DNA of 64,000 nucleotides, from positions 1-64,000 of the forward strand of contig JALIHJ010000019.1 of assembly GCA_022984795.1 (NCBI GenBank), written 5' to 3'. Shown here one piece after another: positions 55,219 through 64,000 of this stretch; within the stretch, counting starts at the first letter, position 1, and every line of letters starts with the position of its first letter. The notes under the pieces were generated by a model. That model had not been told where the DNA came from. It ran no database searches and saw only the letters and a list, made by a program, of their open reading frames with translations. This stretch comes from Fabrea salina. Lineage: Eukaryota; Ciliophora; Heterotrichea; Heterotrichida; Fabreidae. The position numbers were made by a program, and so were the translations under genes.

Positions 55219-56037
55219 ATGAAAGTTACCAAAAAACTCAAAAGGAACCCCAGAGCTACCAGAATAGTGAGTTGGAACGTCTGTGGACTCCGTGCACAAC
55301 TAAGGAAAGGGAGCTTTCTGGAGTTTTTGGAAAGCTTCAAACCAGAAGTTATGTGTTTGAACGAAACCATGCTTCAGGACAAACACATCCAGGAAATCAA
55401 AGCCCAAATACCTAAGGAGTACTTTTCCTACTGGTTTTGTTCAGAAGCAAAAAAGGGGTACTCAGGAGTAGCTATTCTGTCTTTAAAGGAGCCCTTAAAC
55501 GTAACTTATGGAATGGGAGTAACTCAACACGACCAAACGGGAAGAACAATCACAGCAGAGTACCAAGACTACTTTTTAGTATCCACTTACGTGCCTAGTG
55601 CAGGCAACGAAGTCTGGAGAAGGGACTACAGAACCAAAAACTGGGACTTGGACTTAAGGAGTTACCTTCAGGAGTTACAGAAACAGAAACCAGTAGTTTG
55701 GGCAGGAGACATGAACGTTGTCCACCAAGACTGCGACGTTTACAACATTAAGGGAAAAAGCGACTGGGCGTGCTGCACCCCTGAAGAAAGAAACAACTTT
55801 GGAGAGACGCTTCTAGCTAACCAGATGGTAGACAGTTTTAGATTTATGAACCCTAGAGTGAAGGGGTGGTCTTACTTCAGCAGAAAGAACGTTGGAGCTA
55901 GACTCAAAGGCCAGGGCTGGAGACTTGACTACATAGTTGTAAGTGAAGCCCTTAAAAGCAAGATCCAAGAAGCTTACATTAGGGACGACGTAATGGGAAG
56001 CGACCACCACCCTTGCGTTTTAAGTCTTTTACTATAG
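55219..56037 (+). CDS. AP endonuclease (ExoIII/APE1 family), copy 2
   Basis: 272 aa, tandem duplicate 3 nt downstream of copy 1 (TAA TTA ATG). Seen: VSWNVCGLRAQL, VMCLNETMLQ, WAGDMNVVHQDCDV, ACCTPEERNNFGETL, WRLDYIVVS and GSDHHPC. The catalytic residues are kept, but the Lys in the NETK motif is Met. It shares long blocks with copy 1 (for example KGQGWRLDYIVVS), and both retain the Cys-Cys before TPEER. It may be specialised for a different substrate. Confidence 0.92.
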   Translation: MKVTKKLKRNPRATRIVSWNVCGLRAQLRKGSFLEFLESFKPEVMCLNETMLQDKHIQEIKAQIPKEYFSYWFCSEAKKGYSGVAILSLKEPLNVTYGMGVTQHDQTGRTITAEYQDYFLVSTYVPSAGNEVWRRDYRTKNWDLDLRSYLQELQKQKPVVWAGDMNVVHQDCDVYNIKGKSDWACCTPEERNNFGETLLANQMVDSFRFMNPRVKGWSYFSRKNVGARLKGQGWRLDYIVVSEALKSKIQEAYIRDDVMGSDHHPCVLSLLL

Positions 56038-56040
56038 TAA

Positions 56041-59000
56041 CTAAACTTCGCTTGTATTGACCTCGGATACAGCTGGGACTTCCAGTTCTTCTTCAATGGT
56101 ATGGCTGAACAGTTCTCTATTCCCGGTTGAAACTGGAGTTTCTTCTGAGTCTTCTTCGAGGATATGCTTGAACGCTTCTCTGTAGATGTCCAGCATGCTG
56201 TTGATGTCGTCTAGGTTATCTTGTTGGGGTTCTTCTCTTGGCCTGAGTAAAGTGAACTTTTTAATACCTCCTTCCATATAGGAACTCTGGATCATTTTTG
56301 AGTCGTTGTACATATCTGGGTCATATCCATCAGTTTTCCTGAGTCTATTTTTAATAGCAGGAAACAGTTCAAGCACCTTTTCGTAGAGGGCTTTAAGCAT
56401 GTACTTCAACCAGAAGCCCAGGAAGTATATGTTAGATCCCAGCATCAGCACAAAAAACACTACTTTAGTAGGCTGATCTAAGTTTTTTGTGAGGAAGTAA
56501 AGTCCGCAGTATATAGTGATGGCAGCAGTCAAGATAGCTGAGGTTTCTAGTTTGTTGAGGTGGTCCACTACAAAAGGCTTTTTAACCATTTGCATATACA
56601 AAGAAAGTATCAAAACCAACAAGCAAGTAAGAGCCTGGATCTGTACATAATTTGGAAGGGATACAACTAAGCATATCACCACTATCTTCCTGTAAAGGAT
56701 CACAAACTCCCAGTAAAACTTATTAGTTTTGTACCCGTTGAACAAGAACCCAAACTTGATTTTGTTGTGCTCCTTGAAAAGGTACCTTTTTTGCTTGTAA
56801 ATCAAAAACAGAACCACAGAAGGAGTGCCTACTCCCCACACCAGAATACTAGGCAAGGCCACTGCAAAAGCGTAGAAAGTGTGTTTTTGGTCCCAGCACT
56901 CAACTTCTAAGTTTTCTACTAGCCAATCACCTTTATCCTGGATATTTTTGCAATTAAACACCCTGAACATGAGTTTGACTATAGTAGGGTGGATCAAGAA
57001 GAACAGAACTACCATTGTAGCAATTAGTTCCCTTTTCAGGTAGAGGTAGTTTTCTTTGAACAGCGATATCAACCCCCAAACTACTGCTGAGACTGTCCAG
57101 ACGATCAGTGGAAGGAAAGACATAATTATGATTTTTTGGAAGTAAACTTCTGTGTTTTCTCCTTCTTCTTTGTCGTTTTCCATATAGCAGTCCACAGAAA
57201 ACACTTGCTCAGTTACTGTAGCTGTGGACTTCTGAATACTGAACATGCTCAATACTATTTCTGGCCACTCTAAGCTGAACTGCGTCGTTAGGTACACTAA
57301 CTGGATATAGTTAGCAAAGATTTTTATGTAAATCGACTGCAGGGACTGGGATTTGTAGGCTGACTTTAGAGTAGTTAAAACCATGATGACTGAGATAGAT
57401 ACCATTAGGATCAGTATTCCTACTAGCTTTGCAAAGTTAGCGCCTGGCTCAGGACAAGGACTGCAAGTGTTTTCTGAGTCTCTCGAGTAGCCTTTTTCGC
57501 AGGCCTGGCACATGTTTCCTCTGTAGCCCTCTGAACAGTTGCCTAGGTAGTTGGAGTAGTCAGGCGATCCTAAACAAGCTTCTTTATTAGGGCATTTGTA
57601 GAATTTGTCAGTGTCATTGAAAGCCCTCCAGTAGCCTGGTCTTGGAAACATAGTCCAGTTGCCCAAGCAGTAGGCCCTAGAGGAGCAAGCAGTGCATTCC
57701 TTATCAGGAGATAAGCTGTATTCCCCATCAGGACATACTTTGCATTCATTTCCAGTGTTGTACTCCCCTTTCTGGCATTCTCTTAAGTGCACAGTAAAGG
57801 AAAGATTGGTGCTGAATCCTGGCGGAGCGTCAACTGGGGTTGTCTGAACTTGAATGCTGATGCTTTGATTTGGAGTGGCAGACAAAGTAAACTCATCAAA
57901 AGTAAAAACTCCCTTCTCTGCTTCTACTTCAGTCTCTCCAGAAATGCTTCCATTTAGATTTTTTACAGTTCCCTTGCTGTAGTTATCAGTCAGAACTACA
58001 TTGTTATAGTGGTCTATTAGAGCTATTTCAACGGGGTATTCTATTTTCCGACCAGCAACAGCTTCTACTGCCTCTTCAGAAAGAAACCTTTTTTGGGTCA
58101 TTAATCTCATACTCACGGGATAAGAGGCTACTTCAGCTCCATACTCTGCAGAGTTGTTTTGGTAGTAGTTGGAGCTTAGTTCAGGCTCAATATCTCTCCA
58201 GCGTATGGCACCTCCGTTAGTTTTGGCTGAGTTTTCCACAAAGGAGCAGTTGGAAATGTAAGTAAATTTGTAATCATCTCCTTCAAAGAAAACACCTCCT
58301 CCTTCATCTGCTGAGTTCCTTTCGAAGTAGCAGTTAGTGATGTTCAAGTCTGAATCTTCGGAGTACACAGCTCCTCCTTTTGAAGCTGAGTTATTTAAGA
58401 AAGTGGAGTCCTTTATTGTGGGTGCTGCGTCTGATACTAAAGTATTCTTTATACTGACTGCACCACCTTCATCTCCTACTGAGTTTGAAAAGGAGCAGTT
58501 TGATATTTCAATACCGCTGGCATGACTCAGAAAAAGTACTCCTCCTTGGCAGTTTTGGAACTCAGAGTTCTTCAGACTAAGACTATCAACACTGTTCAGT
58601 ACTAAGGACTCGTTGGAGTTGGTTACTTTAGAGTCTGATATTTGGATACTTCCAGAGTCCATGAAACCTAGTCCTGCCGAGACTTTAGCAAACACTTCAT
58701 TGAAAGTAGAGTTATGGATAGTAATAGCTGAATCTGTAGTACCATAGAATACTCCTCCCTGTGCTCGTGCATTAATCTTGTTAAAATGGGTGTTGCTGAT
58801 TTCAATTGAACTTTTTAGAAGGTGAATGGCCCCTCCTCTTTTTGAGCAAGCGATGTCTTCAAAGCTAGAGTCTTTAACTACTGCTGAGGAAGACTCTAGT
58901 TTAATGCTGCTTCCGAATTCTGAAATCTGGTTCTTGAATGTGGATCTATGCACAGTGAGGGAACTTTCTTTAATCAGAATATGGGAATCCGAAATCCCAG

Positions 59001-60804
59001 GATAGTTGTTATAAGAAATTGGTTTTTGTTGAAGCACTTTGTTTTTGAGCTCGTCAAAGGTGCTTTGATTGTACTTAGAGAAGCTAGAGTCCTCAATAGT
59101 GATATTTGAACTGTTTTCTGCCAAAATTGCTTCTTCAAGAACGTCTTCTACGGTAAGGTTCTTGATATTGAGTTCAGTCTTTCTTAAGTAGATTCCGGAG
59201 TTTGCACTTGATACTGAAGATGAGTTAATCTCTATAGAAACTCCTACAACCCAAGAGTTCAAGTAAATAAGTCTTTCTTCACAGGAGCTATTTGAAAACT
59301 GAGAGTTACTGATGCTTAGAAGCTCACCACTGGCACTGTAATCTCCATAAATTCCACAGTAGTACCCAGTTGAACCGGACATCTCCAAGCCAACAATCTC
59401 TAGCTTCCCTGCAAGATGTAAATCATTGATAGGAGCTCCTATTCTAGAGTAACTGTTTGAAACAATAAGACTTTCTAAGACACCATAATACAAAACAACT
59501 GCTTCTTCAATGAATATTACTGATCCCTTTAGTGCTATTGAGTCGTAAAACTGACTGTTGGTGATAGACAGTTCGATCTGTTTGTTTTTGGAATCGCTGC
59601 TTATATAAATAACTCCTCCATTGCCTGATGAAGCGCTTGATTGCCTGAAAGTAGAGTCTTTGATAGTTAGTTGCATTTTTTGATTACGGTTTTCGCGAGG
59701 AGTGTAATAAATGGCCCCTCCATTACCATCTTTACTTCCACACTTAAAACATTTCAGCCCATCCACTATCAACTTAACCACTTCTGCAAGCACTACCCCC
59801 TTTACTCCTCCATTGCAGTTCGAAATCTTGATGTTGTTTAAAGTTAAGACTGCTATCAGTCTAAATTCCATGACTGAGTTTTTTTCGTTTGCAATGCTTT
59901 CGAGGGCTACGTTTGACATGGTAACTATTTTGGTTTCTGAAGCTCTTATAACGTAGCCTACTTCTGAAGTTGATTTCATGTTCCTAAATTTCGAGTTGGA
60001 AATGGACACTTGACTGCCTGAGGTTATGTCAATTACAGGGGATTTGGAGTTACGGTCCTTTTGGCAAGGACATCCATCAACTTCCAATGCCTCAATTTGG
60101 ATGCTTTCTAAGTTATCAAACTGAATTAGGCTCTCGCATTCTTGTTCCTCTTTAAAACTAAGATTGATATCATTAAGAACTGCATCCTTTGCATCCTCAA
60201 AAAGTAAAAGTGTTTTGCCAAACGAAACATTACTGATTGTTATTTCTTCGAGTGAGAAACTGCTGCTTTCAAGTTCTAAAATATATTCATCTGAGTGAAC
60301 ATTGGTTATCGAGACATTCTTGAATTTTGAGTTTTTAGTTAATTCATACAAAGCAGAAGACAAATTAAAGTCTTTAAACTCCACGTTTTTAAACCAGAGT
60401 TCATTTTGGCTTTCAAATGCTTTTTCTAGCTTTGACCCATCAGATGTTAGGGTTAGGTCTTCTATGATCAACTTTTGAACATTGTCATTCAGCTTAAACT
60501 TATCACTCTTCATTACCAGACTTGTTGAAGAGGCACCCTTACCCTTTATGTGCAGAACAGTGGCATTCAAGTTACCATTCTTAGTCAAAGGGTCATTTCC
60601 ACACTTACTGGGTTCAACTTCAATTTTTTCACTTGGAAGTCCAATGACCACATATTTGTTAGAGGAACCGAAATTAGTATCATTAAGATAACACAAGAAG
60701 TCACTACCTGAGTAATTAAAACTCTGAGCACTTCCGCACTCCAGTGACTGATTAATATCAGTATAGCAAGCATAGGCACATACTAGTAACAATCCGAGGA
60801 ACAT
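56041..60804 (-). CDS. Large beta-helix surface receptor-like membrane protein, 1587 aa
   Basis: Signal peptide MFLGLLLVCAYA. About 900 residues form parallel beta-helix repeats with recurring I.NS.F / GGA.Y motifs (for example GGAIYYTPRENRNQ, GGVIYISSD, GGAVSIKN, GGAVYSEDSD, GGGVFFEGD), like polymorphic membrane protein repeats. A Cys-rich ephrin-receptor-like segment follows (CPDGEYSLSPDKECTACSS..CEKGYS). The C-terminus has about seven or eight membrane spans and an acidic cytoplasmic tail. This is a known type of very large protein family in ciliates and oomycetes with unknown ligand. N-glycosylation sites are abundant. The frame is intact over 4.8 kb. Confidence 0.85.
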   Translation of the reverse strand: MFLGLLLVCAYACYTDINQSLECGSAQSFNYSGSDFLCYLNDTNFGSSNKYVVIGLPSEKIEVEPSKCGNDPLTKNGNLNATVLHIKGKGASSTSLVMKSDKFKLNDNVQKLIIEDLTLTSDGSKLEKAFESQNELWFKNVEFKDFNLSSALYELTKNSKFKNVSITNVHSDEYILELESSSFSLEEITISNVSFGKTLLLFEDAKDAVLNDINLSFKEEQECESLIQFDNLESIQIEALEVDGCPCQKDRNSKSPVIDITSGSQVSISNSKFRNMKSTSEVGYVIRASETKIVTMSNVALESIANEKNSVMEFRLIAVLTLNNIKISNCNGGVKGVVLAEVVKLIVDGLKCFKCGSKDGNGGAIYYTPRENRNQKMQLTIKDSTFRQSSASSGNGGVIYISSDSKNKQIELSITNSQFYDSIALKGSVIFIEEAVVLYYGVLESLIVSNSYSRIGAPINDLHLAGKLEIVGLEMSGSTGYYCGIYGDYSASGELLSISNSQFSNSSCEERLIYLNSWVVGVSIEINSSSVSSANSGIYLRKTELNIKNLTVEDVLEEAILAENSSNITIEDSSFSKYNQSTFDELKNKVLQQKPISYNNYPGISDSHILIKESSLTVHRSTFKNQISEFGSSIKLESSSAVVKDSSFEDIACSKRGGAIHLLKSSIEISNTHFNKINARAQGGVFYGTTDSAITIHNSTFNEVFAKVSAGLGFMDSGSIQISDSKVTNSNESLVLNSVDSLSLKNSEFQNCQGGVLFLSHASGIEISNCSFSNSVGDEGGAVSIKNTLVSDAAPTIKDSTFLNNSASKGGAVYSEDSDLNITNCYFERNSADEGGGVFFEGDDYKFTYISNCSFVENSAKTNGGAIRWRDIEPELSSNYYQNNSAEYGAEVASYPVSMRLMTQKRFLSEEAVEAVAGRKIEYPVEIALIDHYNNVVLTDNYSKGTVKNLNGSISGETEVEAEKGVFTFDEFTLSATPNQSISIQVQTTPVDAPPGFSTNLSFTVHLRECQKGEYNTGNECKVCPDGEYSLSPDKECTACSSRAYCLGNWTMFPRPGYWRAFNDTDKFYKCPNKEACLGSPDYSNYLGNCSEGYRGNMCQACEKGYSRDSENTCSPCPEPGANFAKLVGILILMVSISVIMVLTTLKSAYKSQSLQSIYIKIFANYIQLVYLTTQFSLEWPEIVLSMFSIQKSTATVTEQVFSVDCYMENDKEEGENTEVYFQKIIIMSFLPLIVWTVSAVVWGLISLFKENYLYLKRELIATMVVLFFLIHPTIVKLMFRVFNCKNIQDKGDWLVENLEVECWDQKHTFYAFAVALPSILVWGVGTPSVVLFLIYKQKRYLFKEHNKIKFGFLFNGYKTNKFYWEFVILYRKIVVICLVVSLPNYVQIQALTCLLVLILSLYMQMVKKPFVVDHLNKLETSAILTAAITIYCGLYFLTKNLDQPTKVVFFVLMLGSNIYFLGFWLKYMLKALYEKVLELFPAIKNRLRKTDGYDPDMYNDSKMIQSSYMEGGIKKFTLLRPREEPQQDNLDDINSMLDIYREAFKHILEEDSEETPVSTGNRELFSHTIEEELEVPAVSEVNTSEV

Positions 60805-60853
60805 TTTATTATAAGGTTACCATTTGATGTCAAAGAGTTAAAGCCCTAGTAAG

Positions 60854-61651
60854 ATGGAAGGAATTGCTTACAAACTAGGAAACATCTACAGAAGTGTTGC
60901 TTCTAGCATTATGCCGCTTCCAAAAGAATCCCAGTTTCTGGAAACAGGAACTTTGACTCCAGATGAGTTCGTGCAAGCTGGTGACCAACTAGTTCACAGG
61001 TGTCCTACATGGGCTTGGAGCAACAGTGCACCTAACTACGAACAGAAGCATCTTCCTCCCAACAAACAGTTCTTAGTCACTAGAGGTGTCCCTTCAAGAA
61101 GGCGGATCAGCAGCATTCAAGACAGGGAAGTAAACGAACATGTGACTCAAGACGGATGGCTCGTCACTGAGGTTCTGGAGCCCGTTGAAGAGTCACCTCC
61201 AGAAATAGAAGAAATCACAGACCCCAACTCTGCAGACCAGTTGTTTACAGGAACTTACATAGTGGCTGAGGAGCCTGAAAGCAACTTTATTCCAACACGC
61301 ATTTACGACTTGTCTGTGACTTACGACACTTACTACCAAACTCCTCGGCTTTGGCTGAGTGGGTTTGACGAGAGCGTGAACCCTTTGAGTCCTGAGCAGA
61401 TGTTTGAGGACATCATGGAGGACTATGCCTACAAAACTGTGACAGTAGAAAGGCATCCTTGTCTAGGAACAAACCAAGTGTCAATTCACCCCTGCAACCA
61501 CTCTAAAATGCTTAAGCACTTCATAGACATTCTATCAGACAACGGAACACAAGCCCAGGTGCACCACGCTTTGTTTGTGTTTTTGAAGTTTTTGTCTTCA
61601 GTAGTTCCTACGATTGAGTATGACTTTACTATGGACCTTTCTTTGGAATAA
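60854..61651 (+). CDS. ATG3: ATG3, autophagy E2-like enzyme
   Basis: 265 aa. Transfers ATG8 to phosphatidylethanolamine. Seen: the N-terminal membrane helix (AYKLGNIYRSVASSIMPLPKESQF), FVQAGDQLVHRCPTWAW, RIYDLSVTYDTYYQTPRLWLSG, and the catalytic Cys in SIHPCNHSKMLKHF. The end, PTIEYDFT, matches other ATG3 proteins. The flexible middle region is shorter than in animals (314 aa). Confidence 0.96.
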   Translation: MEGIAYKLGNIYRSVASSIMPLPKESQFLETGTLTPDEFVQAGDQLVHRCPTWAWSNSAPNYEQKHLPPNKQFLVTRGVPSRRRISSIQDREVNEHVTQDGWLVTEVLEPVEESPPEIEEITDPNSADQLFTGTYIVAEEPESNFIPTRIYDLSVTYDTYYQTPRLWLSGFDESVNPLSPEQMFEDIMEDYAYKTVTVERHPCLGTNQVSIHPCNHSKMLKHFIDILSDNGTQAQVHHALFVFLKFLSSVVPTIEYDFTMDLSLE

Positions 61652-61656
61652 TAATA

Positions 61657-62151
61657 ATGAAAAGTAAACCAAACCCTTCCAAAAAACCAAGTCGATTTAA
61701 AGCTTTTAAGCAACTTGAGTCTCCTGATAGGATCCTAGAAGGACTTTACTTAGGACCTGTAACTGCAGCTCAGAACCAAGAAGTTCTGCACGAACTCAAG
61801 GTAACTCACATTTTAACTGTGGGTTACTGCATGCGTCCTCTATTCACTTCAGAGTTTAAATATAAAGTTATTCCAGTTTCAGACTCGCCTCAGTCCAAAC
61901 TCTGCAAGTACTTCGATGAGTGCACTGAGTTCATTAATGAGGCTTTGCAAACTGGAACTGTGCTAGTGCACTGCTTTGGAGGAGTGTCTCGGTCTCCTTC
62001 AGTAGTAATTGCGTACTTAATGCGCTACTGCAACCTTAACTTTTCAAATGCCCTGGCTTATGTGAAGGATAAAAGATCAGTAGTAAACCCTAACTCTGGG
62101 TTCCTGAACCAACTTAAGAACTACCAAAGAATACTGCGCAATAGACATTAA
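61657..62151 (+). CDS. Atypical dual-specificity phosphatase, 164 aa
   Basis: The signature VLVHCFGGVSRSPSVVIAYLM (HCx5RS, catalytic Cys and Arg) and an upstream general-acid Asp in VSDSPQSK are seen. The compact single domain has no CH2 or kinase-interaction region, so it is an atypical DUSP. It starts 5 nt after ATG3 on the same strand and ends 6 nt from the convergent RING-MORN stop. Substrate unknown. Confidence 0.93.
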   Translation: MKSKPNPSKKPSRFKAFKQLESPDRILEGLYLGPVTAAQNQEVLHELKVTHILTVGYCMRPLFTSEFKYKVIPVSDSPQSKLCKYFDECTEFINEALQTGTVLVHCFGGVSRSPSVVIAYLMRYCNLNFSNALAYVKDKRSVVNPNSGFLNQLKNYQRILRNRH

Positions 62152-62157
62152 GCTTAA

Positions 62158-63168
62158 TTAGCCAGAGTAGTACTGTGACCCCTCCTTCCACAATTCTGGG
62201 TGACGCGTTCCCTTAGGAGAAGTTCTTATTCCCCTATCGTGTTTTTTGCCGTTCCTGAAGTGGCCTCTGTACTTCGATCCGTCCGCATACCTGACCATTC
62301 CTTTTCCATGACGTTTGTCGTGCTGGAACTCCCCTATGTACACACTTCCATTCTTGGTTTTGAGTTTGCCGCGGCCTTTTCTCTGGTCATGCCGCCAGTA
62401 GCCTTCGTGCAAGTCTCCGTTTGAGTAAACCATTTCTCCATAACCACAGAACTCGTCCTTGGCAAAGTCTCCCCGGTACCTTGCTCCGTTGGGCCACTCG
62501 TAAATGCCTTTGCCTTCTTTGAGTCCAGCTTTGAACTCACCTTCGTAGTAGCTTCCGTCGTAATAGTGGAGTTTTCCTTTTCCCTGCATCTTGTCTTTGG
62601 ACCACTGGCCTAAGTAGTTGTTTCCACTTTCCCACTTTTGAAGACCAAAGCCTTCCCTTTTGTCGGCTTTCCAGTCTCCGCAGTAACAAAACCCGCTTTT
62701 ATTTACAAGCACTCCAAATCCTTCTCTTTTGCCGTTCTTGAACTCACCTTTGTAGTACTCTCCGTTCTTCCACACGTAGAGTCCGAATCCGTGGATTGAG
62801 TGACCTGAAGAGTCTCCGTGGAAGCCTACAGCTTTGTTTTCGGAGCTGTTGTTTTTGACTTCTTCGAGTTTGTCTTCAAGGTAACTTCTTTCGTAGGAGT
62901 TCTTTAAGTCGATTGAACTGGGAAGACTCATAGACTTGGAGTAGTCTTCTATGTAGTTAAGCATTTGAAGCACTAAAAAGTTCTTAGGAATGGACTCAGG
63001 GTCTCGGGTGTCTGTGGTGCGATCATGCGGGCACTCAATATGGTCCATTCTAGAAGACAAGTCCACAAGACACACCTTACAAAAAGAGTGCCCGCACATG
63101 AGTTGGAGTGGCAAGTGTTCGTTTTCATCGAACTCTTCCAGGCATACATCACATACAATTTCGTCCAT
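62158..63168 (-). CDS. RING finger plus MORN repeat protein, 336 aa
   Basis: The N-terminal RING (CDVCLEEFDENEHLPLQLMCGHSFCKVCL..CPHD) is at about residues 6-48. After a linker, about eight to nine MORN repeats (YKGEFKNGKREGFGVLVNKSG, YEGEFKAGLKEGKGIYEWPNG and others) run to about residue 320. A MORN rod fused to a ubiquitin ligase would place ubiquitination at membranes or the cortex. This is inference. Confidence 0.87.
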   Translation of the reverse strand: MDEIVCDVCLEEFDENEHLPLQLMCGHSFCKVCLVDLSSRMDHIECPHDRTTDTRDPESIPKNFLVLQMLNYIEDYSKSMSLPSSIDLKNSYERSYLEDKLEEVKNNSSENKAVGFHGDSSGHSIHGFGLYVWKNGEYYKGEFKNGKREGFGVLVNKSGFCYCGDWKADKREGFGLQKWESGNNYLGQWSKDKMQGKGKLHYYDGSYYEGEFKAGLKEGKGIYEWPNGARYRGDFAKDEFCGYGEMVYSNGDLHEGYWRHDQRKGRGKLKTKNGSVYIGEFQHDKRHGKGMVRYADGSKYRGHFRNGKKHDRGIRTSPKGTRHPELWKEGSQYYSG

Positions 63169-63253
63169 TTTATATTATTTCTTCTTCTTGAGTGTTTTTC
63201 TGCGGAAGGAACTCTCCTGACTCTAAAGAGTCAAACACACTTTTGGCTTCGTG

Positions 63254-64000
63254 CTAAGTAACCCTTACAAAGTGCTTGTTGAACTGGAACCCCAGTGCAG
63301 GTGCGTTTACGTGGAGTAAGCTTCCTGAAGTGCTCCCTGTTTCTTGCAAATAGCTTCCGAAGAACACTACTTCTACACCTAAGTTGGGAACTAAGTTTTG
63401 CAACGCAGCTAGGTCTTCCTGGTATCTGCTGCAAAAAGTGTACAAGTAAAGTAAACTGTACCCTTCTGGAACTACCATGTTGTCAGACGTCACTTGCAAA
63501 ATGTAGATAGCGTTGGGGTTCTCTATAGAATTAGGCGGAATTGAAAGAAACACAGGCCCTTCGTTTTGGTAAGCAATGCCTCTGGCAAGTACCACTCCTC
63601 TGAGCACTGAGCACTCAGGCACAAACTGAGCTGCTGGGTCTAGGTCTGCAAAGCTTCTGTTGACAACTACAGTTCTGGCCTTGAGTTCTCCCATTGCAGT
63701 TAAAACTACTTTGTGTTCTTCGTTTGAAGCAACACTAACTGGCTGGAGTTCTGGGTTGATCACATAAATTCCTCCGTCAACTGCACAAAGTCTGCAGAAA
63801 CCCTGGGAAACGTCGCTAGTTCCGTACATAGGGTACAGCATGGCGGAGTTCTCTTTGTAGACTCCAAGTGAGTAGATGTATTGTTGCAAAGCACTGAGTG
63901 CATTCCCCAAAGTGTAGTCCCTAATGTCTCCTTCAACCATTAAGACTCCAAACAGTATGATGTTTTGTAAGTTCTCAGGAACTTCTTGTGCAGCCATGAA
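63254..64000 (-). CDS. Rab escort protein / Rab GDI-like, C-terminal part (runs off window)
   Basis: YPMYGTSDVSQGFCRLCAVDGGIYVIN matches the conserved GDI/REP block (YPLYG..ELPQGFARLSAVYGGTYML). The following IPPNS..IYILQVTSDNMVVPEGYSLLYLYT fits Rab escort proteins better than GDI. REP presents new Rab proteins to geranylgeranyltransferase. The N-terminal FAD-like domain is missing, and the frame is still open at base 64000, so the true start lies beyond the window. Confidence 0.8.
   Translation of the reverse strand, partial: FMAAQEVPENLQNIILFGVLMVEGDIRDYTLGNALSALQQYIYSLGVYKENSAMLYPMYGTSDVSQGFCRLCAVDGGIYVINPELQPVSVASNEEHKVVLTAMGELKARTVVVNRSFADLDPAAQFVPECSVLRGVVLARGIAYQNEGPVFLSIPPNSIENPNAIYILQVTSDNMVVPEGYSLLYLYTFCSRYQEDLAALQNLVPNLGVEVVFFGSYLQETGSTSGSLLHVNAPALGFQFNKHFVRVT

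Overview
The window is the left end of a linear eukaryotic macronuclear chromosome from a ciliate, most likely a heterotrich (Stentor, Blepharisma or Fabrea type). Three things point there. It begins with about 70 copies of the telomere repeat CCCTAACA, known from heterotrichs. Genes are almost all single open frames under the standard code. The only introns I can prove, four of them, are exactly 15 nt with GT..AG ends, the heterotrich hallmark. Every one of the 49 protein genes whose end is in the window stops with TAA or TAG and none with TGA, yet no well-conserved gene is interrupted by TGA. The species cannot be fixed from sequence alone.

Layout. 1-575 telomere. 576-2682 and 4141-5689 are AT-rich subtelomeric DNA with stray telomere words, flanking one membrane-anchored P-loop ATPase gene. 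5690-8010 holds a HEFAH-type putative metallopeptidase with an unresolved 5' end and an MFS transporter, followed by a 585-bp gap. From 8596 to the right edge the genes are packed with gaps of 0 to about 110 bp: a TPR/cyclic-nucleotide-binding protein, katanin p60, a voltage-sensor adenylyl cyclase, glucokinase, arginase, a DUF1295 enzyme, two tandem aminotransferases, a CCR4-type phosphodiesterase, a 1900-residue four-domain calcium channel, thiolase, a coiled-coil protein, enolase, a FAF2-like UBX protein, a BAP31-like protein, an acidic DDFGDF protein, an FBA-type F-box protein, ELP5, TFB5, fumarylacetoacetase copy 1, an RSP7-like radial spoke protein, a USP, a coiled-coil protein, a Dbp9/DDX56-like half helicase, an LYR protein, a kelch protein, Spartan protease, a Dsc3-like UBL membrane protein, a RING protein, an acylated MORN protein, fumarylacetoacetase copy 2, a double thioredoxin/ZZ protein, ribosomal eL22, CDC73, an AlaX-type tRNA editing protein, two tandem AP endonucleases, a 1587-residue beta-helix membrane receptor, ATG3, a dual-specificity phosphatase, a RING-MORN protein and the C-terminal part of a Rab escort protein.

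Three genes were recovered only by splicing 15-nt introns: TFB5 (one intron), Spartan (one) and the UBL/Dsc3-like gene (two). Shared themes are cilia, Ca2+ and cAMP signalling (calcium channel, voltage-sensor cyclase, CNBD protein, RSP7-like protein, katanin), tyrosine and arginine catabolism (tyrosine-aminotransferase-like pair, two FAH genes, thiolase, arginase), ubiquitin and autophagy (USP, RINGs, F-box, FAF2, Dsc3-like, ATG3), and gene expression (TFB5, ELP5, CDC73, eL22, AlaX, Dbp9-like).

The most unusual observations are the genome compaction itself (convergent genes whose stop codons overlap, TAA directly abutting the next ATG, two start codons 9 bp apart on opposite strands), the absence of TGA stops, a 383-bp perfect inverted repeat joining two FAH genes by apparent gene conversion, and several odd protein architectures.
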